DNA of 49,875 nt from Isosphaeraceae bacterium (GTDB lineage: Bacteria > Planctomycetota > Planctomycetia > Isosphaerales > Isosphaeraceae): positions 1 to 49,875 of the forward strand of contig JANXSX010000174.1 in NCBI GenBank assembly GCA_025356475.1, written 5' to 3'. Shown one piece after another: positions 12,347 through 21,562 of the stretch. The position numbers and the translations under genes are program-made. The notes under the pieces were generated by a model. That model saw only the letters and a program-made list of their open reading frames with translations, was not told the origin of the DNA and did not search any database. How positions within the stretch are numbered: the first letter of the stretch is position 1; the number at the start of each line of letters is the position of its first letter.

Positions 12347-13429
12347 TTGAACTATTGCATGCTAATATCTCATGAACACCATATACGTCGTGCTAGAGCG
12401 ATTTCAGGGCCGCTCACTACAGCACTTGTTTTGATGACGCAGGTTTTGCTCTCAGGTTGCGGGTCCTCCGGTCCAACGCCGAGTGGGGCGGACACTCTGA
12501 CCATCGGCGCGTACTCGGTCGTCCGCGAGGCGCTCCACGATGGCATTCTTCCCGCCTTTCGAGCTCAATGGAAGGCAAGAACAGGCCGCGAGGTCCGTTT
12601 CGAAGAGTCGTATAACGCCTCGGGGGCTCAAGCGCGAGCGATCAGATCGGGGTTCGACGCCGATATTGCCATTCTCTCGCTCGAAGGGGATATGACCCTC
12701 CTCGTCAAGCAGGGTCTTGTCAAGGAGAGCTGGGACAAGGGACCGAATCGGGGAATGGTCACTCGAAGTCTGGTCGTGATCGGCGTCCGGGACGGGAACC
12801 CCAAGGCGATCGTCGATTGGTCGGACCTCGCCAGGGAAGGGGTTGCCGTGCTTTATCCCGACCCGAAGTCGTCGGGAGGTGCCCGCTGGAACATCAACGC
12901 GATCTATGGCTCGGGACTGCTCGCGGCTCAGGGCGATCGGGCCGCAGGTCTCGCTCAACTGGCGAGTGTCCAGAAAAATGTTGTGAATATGGATGCATCC
13001 GGTCGTCAGAGTATGGCGACATTCGACCGTGGGACAGGCGATGCTGTGGTCACTTACGAAAACGAATTGCTTCTCCAGCGCAAGCTCGGGCGAGGCGCAG
13101 CCCCTTATGTCGTTCCCAACTCAACGTTGTTGATCGAGAGTCCCGCAGCGTTGGTCGAGGCCTCGATCGAGCGTCATCGCAATCGCCAACTGGCCGAGGC
13201 ATTCCTTGAATTTCTCACAAGTAACGAGGGTCAAGAGGTCCTCGTCAAATACGGGTTCCGGCCACTTGATCCGTCGATCGATAATCCAGCTCGACCCCCA
13301 CTCCCTACAGGGCTCTTTACGATGAAGGATCTTGGGGGTTGGCCGAAGATCAAGAAAGACGTGTACGACGCTGGAGGGATCTGGGATTCCTTATTCATTG
13401 GCTCCCAAGTGACGAACAGGGGGAAGTGA
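12347..13429 (+). CDS. sbp: Sulfate/thiosulfate ABC transporter substrate-binding protein
   Basis: This periplasmic binding protein captures sulfate or thiosulfate for the CysTWA importer. It has 360 aa with a lipoprotein signal ending ALVLMTQVLLSGC. The mature part starts TLTIGAYSVVREALHDGILPAF. Family hallmarks include ESYNASGAQARAI, DADIAILSLEGDM, YPDPKSSGGARWNINAIYG, GDAVVTYENE and FLEFLTSNEGQEVLVKYGFRP. The start is a TTG at 12347, six bases after GAGGG; an ATG at 12359 gives a protein four codons shorter. The cognate permeases begin 4 bases downstream. Confidence 0.93.
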   Translation: MNYCMLISHEHHIRRARAISGPLTTALVLMTQVLLSGCGSSGPTPSGADTLTIGAYSVVREALHDGILPAFRAQWKARTGREVRFEESYNASGAQARAIRSGFDADIAILSLEGDMTLLVKQGLVKESWDKGPNRGMVTRSLVVIGVRDGNPKAIVDWSDLAREGVAVLYPDPKSSGGARWNINAIYGSGLLAAQGDRAAGLAQLASVQKNVVNMDASGRQSMATFDRGTGDAVVTYENELLLQRKLGRGAAPYVVPNSTLLIESPAALVEASIERHRNRQLAEAFLEFLTSNEGQEVLVKYGFRPLDPSIDNPARPPLPTGLFTMKDLGGWPKIKKDVYDAGGIWDSLFIGSQVTNRGK

Positions 13430-13433
13430 AACG

Positions 13434-14264
13434 ATGTCCAGACATGGAATCCCGCATAACTCCTGGACATCGTTAAGCATCAGAACAGGATCACTTCTTT
13501 ATTTAGCAGTGATGGTCATACTCCCACTTGTGGCTTTGGGTGTCCAAGCCGCCGAGCCCGGCCCTTGGGCGTTCTGGAATGAGTTCACGAATCCGTTTGC
13601 TTGGCACGCACTCAAATTGACCTTCACGACCGCTCTGGCGATGGTGGCGATCAATGCGATTACGGGAACGGCGACCGCTTGGGTTCTTGTACGTTATGAC
13701 TTCCCTGGCAAGGGATTCATGAACGCTCTCATCGACCTGCCATTCGCGGTCCCAACGGTGGTCACAGGCATCATGTTGGTCGCGTTATATGGTCCTACGA
13801 GTACCTTAGGCGCGATCATGGGCCAGTCTGGGTTCGCCGTCATTTATCAGGTGCCTGGAATTATCTTGGCACTGTTGTTTGTTACATATCCGTTTGTGAT
13901 ACGCAGTGTCCAGCCTGTGTTGTACGAAATGGATCGTGCCGAAGAGGAAGCCGCAGCGACCTTGGGTGCCGACGACTGGACAATTTTCTGGAGGGTGACT
14001 CTGCCGACCCTTTGGCCTGCGATCGTAACAGGGTCCGCTCTGTCCTTCAGCCGAGCGCTCGGTGAATTCGGCAGTGTCGTCATGGTGGCGGGTAATCGCC
14101 CCTTGGCCACCAAAACCGGACCGATGTACATCTTCGGAGAAATTGAGAGTGGAAACCGTCATGGTGCAATGGTGGTTTCCGTAGTATTACTCACATGTTC
14201 ACTCGGAATCTTGATTGTGCTTAATCGTCTTCAGCGACGCGGGGATGAATCGCATGGTCGGTAA
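13434..14264 (+). CDS. cysT: Sulfate ABC transporter permease CysT
   Basis: One of two inner-membrane permeases of the sulfate/thiosulfate importer, 276 aa with about six membrane helices. The segment ALIDLPFAVPTVVTGIMLVALYG is typical of CysT. The EAA loop contacting CysA reads EEEAAATLGADDWTIFWRVTLP, followed by ALSFSRALGEFGSVVMVAGN. It starts 4 bases after the binding-protein gene and its end overlaps the cysW start, so the pair is translationally coupled. Confidence 0.95.
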   Translation: MSRHGIPHNSWTSLSIRTGSLLYLAVMVILPLVALGVQAAEPGPWAFWNEFTNPFAWHALKLTFTTALAMVAINAITGTATAWVLVRYDFPGKGFMNALIDLPFAVPTVVTGIMLVALYGPTSTLGAIMGQSGFAVIYQVPGIILALLFVTYPFVIRSVQPVLYEMDRAEEEAAATLGADDWTIFWRVTLPTLWPAIVTGSALSFSRALGEFGSVVMVAGNRPLATKTGPMYIFGEIESGNRHGAMVVSVVLLTCSLGILIVLNRLQRRGDESHGR

Positions 14265-15084
14265 ACCCCGGTTCGGGTCACTGGGGCGATCGCTCCTCAT
14301 CCTAGCGGTTGTCGGCTGGTTCGCACTCCTGATTCTTGTGCCAAGTCTGGCCTTGTTCCGAGCGGCGATCTCGGGAGGCGTGGGGGCATTTTGGAGGGCT
14401 CTCACCTCTCCAGAGGCGCTGACATCGTTCCAACTGACAATTGGGATTACTCTCATTGCAACTGTGGTCAACACAGTGATGGGACTATTACTTGCACTGG
14501 TGCTGACGCGTCATCGATTTCCAGGCCAAACCTTTGTTGATGGTCTTGTCGACTTGCCGTTTGCCGTCTCGCCGATCGTGGCCGGGCTCATGCTTGTGGT
14601 CGTCTACGGCCCCAACGGTTGGCTCGGCATACCGCTTAATGCGATCGGCTTCCAGGTTGTCTACGCATGGCCTGGGATGGTTCTTGCCACGATCTTTGTA
14701 ACCCTCCCGTTCGTGGTGCGCGAGGTTGTACCGGTCCTCCGCGAGTTCGGTGTTGATCAGGAGGAAGTGGCGTACACACTCGGAGCTGGCAGGTGGCGAA
14801 CCTTCCGAAAGGTGACGTGGCCCTCGATTCGCTGGGGGCTCGCCTATGGAGTGACCCTTACTGTCGCACGCTCCCTGGGTGAGTTTGGGGCGTTACTGGT
14901 CGTCTCAGGGAATATTCTGGGACGCACTCAAACGACAACGCTGTATGTTCACGATAGCATCGAAAGCTTCAACACCGAGGGCGCGTATGCAGCCAGTCTG
15001 GCGCTCGCAGCGGTCTCCTTCATACTCCTGATCGGCATGGAGTCGCTTCGCCGTCGTGTGGCAATCCGCGAAGGAACCGAGTAA
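14254..15084 (+). CDS. cysW: Sulfate ABC transporter permease CysW
   Basis: The second permease of the importer, 276 aa from the chosen ATG at 14254, which follows a GGGGATG element; the ATG at 14245 is equally possible. Core segments are FVDGLVDLPFAVSPIVAGLMLVVVYG and the EAA loop QEEVAYTLGAGRWRTFRKVTWP, followed by TVARSLGEFGALLVVSGN. It overlaps the end of cysT by 11 bp. The cysA gene follows after a 115-bp gap in which I see no other gene. Confidence 0.94.
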   Translation: MVGKPRFGSLGRSLLILAVVGWFALLILVPSLALFRAAISGGVGAFWRALTSPEALTSFQLTIGITLIATVVNTVMGLLLALVLTRHRFPGQTFVDGLVDLPFAVSPIVAGLMLVVVYGPNGWLGIPLNAIGFQVVYAWPGMVLATIFVTLPFVVREVVPVLREFGVDQEEVAYTLGAGRWRTFRKVTWPSIRWGLAYGVTLTVARSLGEFGALLVVSGNILGRTQTTTLYVHDSIESFNTEGAYAASLALAAVSFILLIGMESLRRRVAIREGTE

Positions 15085-15199
15085 CGCAGCCTAACTGACT
15101 CTGCCCCCCGTTCAAGGTTGTCCGTGTCTGGGGAGTTTCCCCGCAGCACACTTTTCTGTTCAATTACCTGGCAATCTCCAATGGAAGGGTCAAAAATCA

Positions 15200-16276
15200 G
15201 TGGGAATCCTGGTCCGCAACCTCACAAAGAAGTATGGCGACTTTCAGGCCGTCAATGGGGTCACATTCGAGGTGCCTGCAGGTCAACTCGTTGCTCTGCT
15301 CGGACCGTCCGGGTCGGGTAAGAGTTCGATCTTACGGATCATCGCCGGACTAGAGCTTGCCGATACCGGTTCGGTTGAATTGACAGGCGAAGACGCGACC
15401 CATGTCCCCGTCCAGCGCCGGGGCGTCGGATTCGTATTCCAACATTATGCCTTGTTTCGCCACATGACGATTCGCGAAAATGTCGCGTTTGGTCTTGAGC
15501 TGCGGCGTCCTAAACCGAACAAAGACGAAATTCGCGCCCGGGTCGATGAGTTGCTGGGTCTTGTACAGCTTATGGGCCATGCCGAGCGGTATCCTTCGCA
15601 ACTTTCGGGCGGGCAACGCCAGCGAGTGGCCCTGGCCCGTGCGCTTGCTCCTAAGCCCAAAGTCCTGCTCCTGGATGAGCCGTTCGGGGCCCTTGATGCG
15701 AAGGTTCGCGACGAACTCCGGGCCTGGCTGCGGAGGTTACATGACGAGGATCACATGACGACCTTGTTCGTAACCCATGACCAGCAAGAAGCGTTCGAGG
15801 TTGCGGATCAAGTCATCGTCCTGAACCACGGCAAAGTCGAGCAGATGGGGCCTCCCCAGTGGCTCTACGAGCGGCCTGCGACCCCATTCGTGACGGAGTT
15901 CCTTGGGTCGGTGAATGTCTTGAATGTCGAAACTGTCCTCACCATGGATCAGCACGGCGATGAAGTCCCGCTGTCGCTCGACCTGCCCGGCTCCGAGGGT
16001 GGGAGGGCGGTCTATGTTCGGCCTCATGATCTCGAGGTCCAGCGTCACCGGGATGGGAGACCGTGTTGGCCGGCGCGAATTCGCAGATTGACACCGTTGG
16101 GGGGGCTAGCGAGATTGGTCCTGACGCTCCACGACGGAACCGATATTCAAGTTCAGCTCACCCGCCAGCGCTGCCTGGAATTATCACTTGCGCAGGGTGA
16201 CGATGTCTTTGTGTTGCCAAAAGACCTGAAGGTCTTTCATCAACCTGGCAACTTCGTTGAAAACTATATGATTTGA
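15200..16276 (+). CDS. cysA: Sulfate/thiosulfate ABC transporter ATP-binding protein CysA
   Basis: The ATPase that powers sulfate uptake, 358 aa. Walker A is GPSGSGKS at 35-42. The Q-loop is FVFQHYALF near 79-87. The ABC signature is LSGGQ at 135-139, and Walker B is LLLDEP with D159/E160. The switch His is in [17 protein letters not shown]-terminal TOBE-like domain follows from about residue 270 ([11 protein letters not shown]), as in CysA/MalK-type subunits. The start is a GTG at 15200 with AAGGG 11 bases upstream. It closes the Rrf2-sbp-cysTWA unit; the DUF421 gene begins 16 bp later. Confidence 0.95.
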   Translation: MGILVRNLTKKYGDFQAVNGVTFEVPAGQLVALLGPSGSGKSSILRIIAGLELADTGSVELTGEDATHVPVQRRGVGFVFQHYALFRHMTIRENVAFGLELRRPKPNKDEIRARVDELLGLVQLMGHAERYPSQLSGGQRQRVALARALAPKPKVLLLDEPFGALDAKVRDELRAWLRRLHDEDHMTTLFVTHDQQEAFEVADQVIVLNHGKVEQMGPPQWLYERPATPFVTEFLGSVNVLNVETVLTMDQHGDEVPLSLDLPGSEGGRAVYVRPHDLEVQRHRDGRPCWPARIRRLTPLGGLARLVLTLHDGTDIQVQLTRQRCLELSLAQGDDVFVLPKDLKVFHQPGNFVENYMI

Positions 16277-16292
16277 GTGAGGGGAAGATCTC

Positions 16293-16901
16293 ATGAGTTT
16301 CAGCAGCGCGACGATGTGGCAAGACATGTTCGCCCTCTCTCTGCCGATCGCCGAGAAAATCGTCCGACCGATCTTCGTCTATTTGTTCTTGATCTTCTTG
16401 CTGAGAATCTTTGGGAAACGCGAGCTCGCGCAGTTGAATCCGTTCGACCTGGTGGTGCTGATTCTCCTGTCGAACACCGTCCAAAATGGGATGATTGGCC
16501 AGGACAATTCGGTCACTGGGGGTTTAATCGGCGCTGCGTCGTTGTGTGGATTTAATTATGTCGTTGTCCGTTTCCTCTTTCACCATCGTCGTCTCGACCA
16601 GATTGTCGAAGGGCGACCCACCGTCTTGATCAAAGAGGGGGTGATTCAGAGGCGGGCCTTGGCTCGCGAGCTGATTACACGATCTGAACTATCGACGATC
16701 GCCCATCGTCAGGGTTTTGCCCACCTGAACGAGATCCACCATTGTGTCCTCGAACCCGGCGGTACATTCTTGATTGTGGGGAATGAGCCTCGAATCTCGG
16801 AACTGCACCATGGCGACCTTGTTGAGCGGCTCGATCGATTGGAGAAGCAAATCTCCATACTCGTTCAGGCCCTGATGCCGACAAATCCGAAGACGAAGTA
16901 G
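16293..16901 (+). CDS. DUF421 (YetF/YcaP-like) membrane protein
   Basis: This 202-aa protein has three membrane helices in the first 100 residues (IFVYLFLIFLLRIFGKRELAQLNPFDLVVLILLSNTVQNGMIG, GGLIGAASLCGFNYVVVRFLF). The cytoplasmic DUF421 domain follows, with the signature VEGRPTVLIKEGVI. The family is known from Bacillus YetF and E. coli YcaP, of unclear function and sometimes linked to sporulation or envelope. It follows cysA by 16 bp and precedes the Rpn-like gene by 7 bp, so co-transcription is likely, but no functional link to sulfate uptake is evident. Confidence 0.85.
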   Translation: MSFSSATMWQDMFALSLPIAEKIVRPIFVYLFLIFLLRIFGKRELAQLNPFDLVVLILLSNTVQNGMIGQDNSVTGGLIGAASLCGFNYVVVRFLFHHRRLDQIVEGRPTVLIKEGVIQRRALARELITRSELSTIAHRQGFAHLNEIHHCVLEPGGTFLIVGNEPRISELHHGDLVERLDRLEKQISILVQALMPTNPKTK

Positions 16902-16908
16902 GGCTCGC

Positions 16909-17835
16909 ATGTCCAAACCGTTCGACGCCGCCTCGAAACAGTTGTTGGAGACGGACCCGACCTCATGGCTAATCTATGCCGGTTTCACCCCGAACGGCCC
17001 CGTCACGGTGATCGACGCGGATCTCTCGACAGTGACGGCAGAAGCCGATAAAGTTTTTTTGGTGGAGGCATCCGAGCCCTGGATCGCTCACCTGGAGATC
17101 CAGGCAAGCCGAGACGTCTCGCTCCCGGAGCGGATGTTGAGGTATCATGTTCTCTTACGGAGCCGTCATAAGATGCCGGTCAGGAGTGTCGCTATCCTGC
17201 TTCGCTCCCAGGCCGATGGAATGGAGCTTTCCGGTCGACTCACGATTGGTTTTCCCGAGGAGCCACCAACCCTCGAATTCGGTTACCGCGTTGTTCGGAC
17301 CTGGCAACAACCCGTCGAAATCTTCCTGGAAGGTGGCCGCGGGACCCTGCCTCTGGCTCCACTCGCCAAGGTCACCGAATCTGAGATCCCGGAGATTCTT
17401 TGGCGGGTCAATGACCGGCTTCGTCGCGAGTTCCCAACCGAGGAAGGCGATATACTCTGGTCAGCGACATCAATTCTGCTCGGGCTGAGGTTCTCGAAGG
17501 CAAGGGTCTCCGAACTTCTTGAAGGAGGTCGAGGCATGGGTATTCATGGGTTGGAAGAGTCCACGACATACACCGCTGTGATGGATGCACTGCGAGCAAG
17601 GTTTGAAGGGCGAGAACAGGGCAGGGAAGAGGAGAGGGTAGCGAATCGACGTGATTTCCTGAGACGTACCCAGCTTGCACTACTCCGAAATGGTCAACTT
17701 GTCTTCGGCGAGCCGACTCCATATATCGTGGCCACGATTGAGTCGATCGACGACCTCGAACGCTTGGACATGCTCGGTTACCTGCTCCTGAAAGTTTCGA
17801 GTTGGGACGAGCTGATGGCCAACACCTCAGCGTGA
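16909..17835 (+). CDS. Rpn-like (PD-(D/E)XK nuclease-fold) hypothetical protein
   Basis: This 308-aa protein resembles the Rpn/DUF4351 group of PD-(D/E)XK recombination-promoting nucleases or transposase-like proteins. It opens PFDAASKQLLETDPTSWL and has VIDADLSTVTAEADKVFLVE (D36, D38, D47), then the E-x-Q core HLEIQAS (E63, Q65) and LPERMLRYHVLLRSRH. The central and C-terminal parts carry the acidic/basic helices usual in this family (FEGREQGREEERVA). Such genes are abundant in planctomycete and cyanobacterial genomes. It sits 7 bp after the DUF421 gene. Nuclease activity is a family-level prediction. Confidence 0.75.
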   Translation: MSKPFDAASKQLLETDPTSWLIYAGFTPNGPVTVIDADLSTVTAEADKVFLVEASEPWIAHLEIQASRDVSLPERMLRYHVLLRSRHKMPVRSVAILLRSQADGMELSGRLTIGFPEEPPTLEFGYRVVRTWQQPVEIFLEGGRGTLPLAPLAKVTESEIPEILWRVNDRLRREFPTEEGDILWSATSILLGLRFSKARVSELLEGGRGMGIHGLEESTTYTAVMDALRARFEGREQGREEERVANRRDFLRRTQLALLRNGQLVFGEPTPYIVATIESIDDLERLDMLGYLLLKVSSWDELMANTSA

Positions 17836-17990
17836 TCGCCAGCAATTTACCGACTCCTACAACCCGCATGTGGACGCTGGTACGGGAAATGGGCTAGAAC
17901 AGATCATCCTCACCTCGGCGGATCTCACGCCTTTTCGTGCGTGGACCATGCCGACATGCTTGCACACCTCCCTCCTGGAGCAACACCTTG

Positions 17991-20846
17991 ATGAAGGCCC
18001 TTCCTCTCTGGCGCGCCAGTCTGGCGACCCTCCTTCTCGCCGTCACTGCGCACTCGGCGGACCGTGAACCACAGGTCCCCAATCTCAAGGTCGAGAAGTA
18101 CACCCTCCCGAATGGCCTGGAAGTCATCCTCCATGAGGACCACACCACCCCGGTCGTGGGGGTGAACCTCTGGTATAAGGTCGGTTCGAAGAACGAGGTG
18201 ACAGGCCGAACCGGCTTCGCACACCTGTTCGAACATATGATGTTCCAGGGGTCGAAGAATCACGATACCGACTACTTCGGCCCCATCGAGAAGGCGGGCG
18301 CGACCATCAACGGTAGCACCACCGAAGACCGGACCAATTACTTCGAGACCTTGCCCTCAAACGGCCTGGAATTGGCACTTTGGCTTGAGTCCGATCGCAT
18401 GGGCTTTCTGCTCCCCTCACTCACGCAGAAGAAGCTCGATAACCAGCGAGATGTCGTCAAGAACGAGCGACGTCAGCGAGTCGATAACGTCCCTTACGGC
18501 CAGGCTCAGGAGAAGATGAGCCAGGCGATGTATCCCCCCGACCATCCGTATTACCACAGCGTGATCGGTTCGATGGCCGATCTCTCAGCAGCTAGCATCG
18601 ACGATGTCTCGAACTTCTTCCGCACCTACTATGTTCCCAATAATGCAAGCCTCTGCATCGCCGGTGACTTTAATCCCGCTGAAGCCAAGAAGCTGGTCGA
18701 GAAGTACTTTGGTTCGATTCCCTCTGGGCCGAACGTCGCCAAGATCTCGCCTCAGGTTCCAATTCTGACTTCGCCTAAGACAATCACGATGACCGACAAG
18801 GTCGCACTTTCTCGAACCACTCTCGCTTGGCCGACCGTCCCGCGTGGCCATGTGGATGAAGAGCCTCTTGAAGTATTGGCAGCGGTCCTCGGCCAACTTC
18901 CCAAAGAGAACCGACTCTTTCAGGCCTTGCAATACAAGAAGCCGCTGGCAACCCAGTCGATGTCGTTCCATCGAACCTCGGATCTTTCCGGGAACTTCGA
19001 CGTTGTGATCTCCCCCAGACCTGGTCAGAAGCTTGACGACCTGATCGCAATCGCAGACGCTGAGATCGAACGGCTCAAGGCGGAAGGTCCGACCGAAGAT
19101 GAAGTCGCCAAGGTTCAGACCGAGACTGAGACCCGCCTGGTCCTGCGCCTCCAAGCGACCGGTGCCAAGGCCGATTTCCTCAACGCCAACAACGTCGAGT
19201 CCGGCGATCCTCTTGCCTATAAGCATGACATGGCGAAACTGTTCGCAGTTAAGCCTGCCGATGTGAAGAGGGTCGCGAATACCTATCTCACCGCAAATCG
19301 CATTCGTCTCGACGTCAATCCAGGTGCTCCCACCGAACGGGCACCAGAGGCGACGGTTGACCGCTCGAAACAGGGTGACCTCAAGAGCCAACCCATCAGT
19401 GAGATCAAGGATAACTTCGATCGCTCGAAGATTCCCATCCTCGGTGCTAACCCGAAATTCACACCGCCCCCCGTCGTGCGACGCAAGTTGTCGAATGGCC
19501 TGGAAGTCCTGGTGAGCGAGCGTCACGAACTGCCGATCCTCTCGATCAGTCTCGTTGTCAAAGGGGGCGAGGTCCTTGAGCCGAACGGCAAGCAAGGGCT
19601 CGCGAACCTGACCGGGGACCTGATGAACGAGGGGACAACCAGCCGGGACTCGATCGAATTGGCTGGCGAACTTGCCAAGATCGGTACTTCGCTTAACGCC
19701 AATATCGGGCTCGAATCGGGTGCAGTCTCGTTGACGACTCTGACCAAACACACCAAGAAGGCCCTCGAACTGTTCACGGATGTCGTACTGAACCCCTCTT
19801 TCCCCGAAAAAGAACTTGCCCGCCTCAAGTTCCGCCGCTCGGCCCAGCTCCTCCAGCGGGCAGACAGCGCCGACGGGATCGCCGGAGTGGTCTTCCCCAA
19901 GCTCCTTTATGGGGCCGACCATCCCTACGGACGCTCTGAGACTGCCGACTCGATCAAAGCGGTCACACGCGATGAGATCGTGGCATTTCATAAGAGCATG
20001 TTCGTTCCTAACAATGCCGCAATCGTCATTGTTGGCGATATCACAGCCGACGCTATCGTGGCTGAACTTGAGTCTACCCTCAAGGCTTGGAAGCCGGGCG
20101 AGGTGCCACAGGCAACCCTGCCCAAGCCAACGGGCATGAAGGCCGGAGTCTACTTCGTCGACAAGCCCGCAGCCGCGCAGTCGGTCCTCAACGTTGGTCA
20201 GGTGGGAGTCGATCGGCGCACGCCCGACTACTTCGCGATCAACGTGATGAACGGGCTGCTCGGGGGCCAGTTCTCGAGTCGGATCAACCTCAACCTACGT
20301 GAAGACAAGGGATATACTTATGGTGCTCGGTCGAGTTTCTCGTTCCGCCAAGGGGCAGGCCCATTCGATGCCGGTGCTCCGGTCCAGACCGATGTGACCA
20401 AGGAAGCCCTCGCGGAACTGATGCGAGAGCTAACCGACATCACGGGCCCGCGAACTGCGACCGAGTCCGAAATGGAGTTCGCCAAGGATCGCCTGGTCAA
20501 GGGTTTCCCGGCACGGTTTGAAACCGTAGCAGCCGGTGGCGGTCGTGGTCCACGGGGCGGTGGTGGAGGCGTTGGCAGTACGATCGCCGAGCTCTACCTC
20601 TACGGATTGCCCAATGATTACTTCACAACCTATCAGGCCAAAGTCGAGGCTGTGACCAAGACCGAAGTCGATCGGGTTGCCGCCAAGTACATCAATCCAT
20701 CGAGCATGACGATCCTGATCGTCGGCGACAGGTCGAAGGTTGAGTCAACCCTCAAGAGCCTGCCGTTCGCGACAACCATCACAATTCTCGACTCCAAAGG
20801 CGACCCAGTTAGCCCCGGGACTTCGACTTCGGGCGGCGGTCGCTAG
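17991..20846 (+). CDS. Exported two-lobed M16 family zinc metallopeptidase
   Basis: This 951-aa protein is a pitrilysin/insulinase-type peptidase. The start is the ATG at 17991 after CTGGAG, giving the signal peptide MKALPLWRASLATLLLAVTAHSA; an earlier in-frame ATG would bury it. The first M16 lobe has the inverted zinc motif HLFEH (H78, E81, H82) and the third ligand E159 in DVVKNERRQR. The second lobe starts near residue 485 (VVRRKLSNGLEVLVSERHELP) and has LTGDL where HxxEH would be, so it is non-catalytic, as is usual for the second half. A Gly-rich insert (GGGRGPRGGGGG) sits near the C-terminus. It probably degrades peptides in the periplasm. Confidence 0.93.
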   Translation: MKALPLWRASLATLLLAVTAHSADREPQVPNLKVEKYTLPNGLEVILHEDHTTPVVGVNLWYKVGSKNEVTGRTGFAHLFEHMMFQGSKNHDTDYFGPIEKAGATINGSTTEDRTNYFETLPSNGLELALWLESDRMGFLLPSLTQKKLDNQRDVVKNERRQRVDNVPYGQAQEKMSQAMYPPDHPYYHSVIGSMADLSAASIDDVSNFFRTYYVPNNASLCIAGDFNPAEAKKLVEKYFGSIPSGPNVAKISPQVPILTSPKTITMTDKVALSRTTLAWPTVPRGHVDEEPLEVLAAVLGQLPKENRLFQALQYKKPLATQSMSFHRTSDLSGNFDVVISPRPGQKLDDLIAIADAEIERLKAEGPTEDEVAKVQTETETRLVLRLQATGAKADFLNANNVESGDPLAYKHDMAKLFAVKPADVKRVANTYLTANRIRLDVNPGAPTERAPEATVDRSKQGDLKSQPISEIKDNFDRSKIPILGANPKFTPPPVVRRKLSNGLEVLVSERHELPILSISLVVKGGEVLEPNGKQGLANLTGDLMNEGTTSRDSIELAGELAKIGTSLNANIGLESGAVSLTTLTKHTKKALELFTDVVLNPSFPEKELARLKFRRSAQLLQRADSADGIAGVVFPKLLYGADHPYGRSETADSIKAVTRDEIVAFHKSMFVPNNAAIVIVGDITADAIVAELESTLKAWKPGEVPQATLPKPTGMKAGVYFVDKPAAAQSVLNVGQVGVDRRTPDYFAINVMNGLLGGQFSSRINLNLREDKGYTYGARSSFSFRQGAGPFDAGAPVQTDVTKEALAELMRELTDITGPRTATESEMEFAKDRLVKGFPARFETVAAGGGRGPRGGGGGVGSTIAELYLYGLPNDYFTTYQAKVEAVTKTEVDRVAAKYINPSSMTILIVGDRSKVESTLKSLPFATTITILDSKGDPVSPGTSTSGGGR

Positions 20847-20866
20847 TCGTGAGCGGGTCCGAATGG

Positions 20867-20905
20867 GATTCGCAGGGACTTCACGAAACAGAGTCCCTGC
20901 GAATC
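20867..20905. terminator. Long palindrome after the M16 gene, probable terminator
   Basis: A perfect 14-bp stem (20867-20880 with 20892-20905) with an 11-nt loop begins 20 bp after the M16 stop. The T-run that follows is poor (CGTTCGGTGTTC), so termination strength is uncertain. It lies between the plus-strand peptidase and the convergent antitoxin-like gene. Confidence 0.6.
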
Positions 20906-20991
20906 GTTCGGTGTTCAAGGGATGCCAGCGCCACGCATTGAGATCACCCCAACCTAGGCAGGTCATCGGTTCAAAACGAAAACGGGCCGAT

Positions 20992-21013
20992 CAAGGGGGA
21001 GGAATCCCCCTTG
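20992..21013. repeat. GC-rich 9-bp hairpin with GGAA tetraloop
   Basis: CAAGGGGGA (20992-21000), GGAA, and TCCCCCTTG (21005-21013) form a perfect stem with a GNRA-type loop. It lies downstream of the antitoxin-like gene on the minus strand and could help end that transcript. There is no T-tract. Confidence 0.5.
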
Positions 21014-21079
21014 GCCGCCCAAGTCATGTATCGGAAGAGCCGGACGTGTGTGGCGAATGAGATTCGCCCAGAGAGCCGG

Positions 21080-21370
21080 TTAGACCGAGGCCCCGACCAG
21101 CTCTGGTTCGGCAACGGTGTCCGTTTCGGTCGCTGTCGAGGACTCTAGGCCTTGAACCAAGGCACCGAGCTGGAGGGCGAGCAAGCGGTCGGCCTGGGTG
21201 TGTCCGCGAAGCAGTTCCAGAAAGGCTTCCGCGCCGATCAGGACGGCTTTGGGCTTGCTGTGAATCGTCAAGACAAAACGAGCGGTGGGATCTTCTAGGC
21301 TTTCGAGGACCTTGGGGAGGTCACGGTGTAGCTCGCGGCTGCCAATGAAGCGGACGCGGGACTGCGGCAT
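21080..21370 (-). CDS. Phd/YefM-type antitoxin-like protein
   Basis: This 96-aa protein begins at the ATG at 21370, preceded by GAGGATGAA. The N-terminal 60 residues (RVRFIGSRELHRDLPKVLESLEDPTARFVLTIHSKPKAVLIGAEAFLELL) match the Phd/YefM antitoxin fold: a short DNA-binding/dimer domain where a beta strand carrying KAVLIG leads into a helix. The acidic C-terminal tail (TATETDTVAEPELVG) would be the toxin-neutralising region. No toxin gene is adjacent on either side, so it is an orphan or serves another role. It follows the kinase gene by 192 bp on the same strand. Confidence 0.7.
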   Translation of the reverse strand: MPQSRVRFIGSRELHRDLPKVLESLEDPTARFVLTIHSKPKAVLIGAEAFLELLRGHTQADRLLALQLGALVQGLESSTATETDTVAEPELVGASV

Positions 21371-21562
21371 TTCATCCTCGGGGCCAAATAGGCCGATCAT
21401 TTTGGGGAAGTTGAGGCGGGCAGAATTGAAGCCGCCTCGGTCATGACATGAGATTATTAAACTAACCAACAAAGAGGTCTCTGTCAATCAATGAAAACCA
21501 CGATTCGACGCTTTCTCCGAACTTCTTCGGACCTTCATGGAGGACTCAACTCGTACTCTTTC

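Noticed and set aside
18585-19991. Long open frame (468 codons) on the minus strand inside the M16 peptidase gene
   Set aside because: It lies wholly antisense to a gene with clear catalytic motifs, has no family resemblance, and results from high GC in third codon positions.
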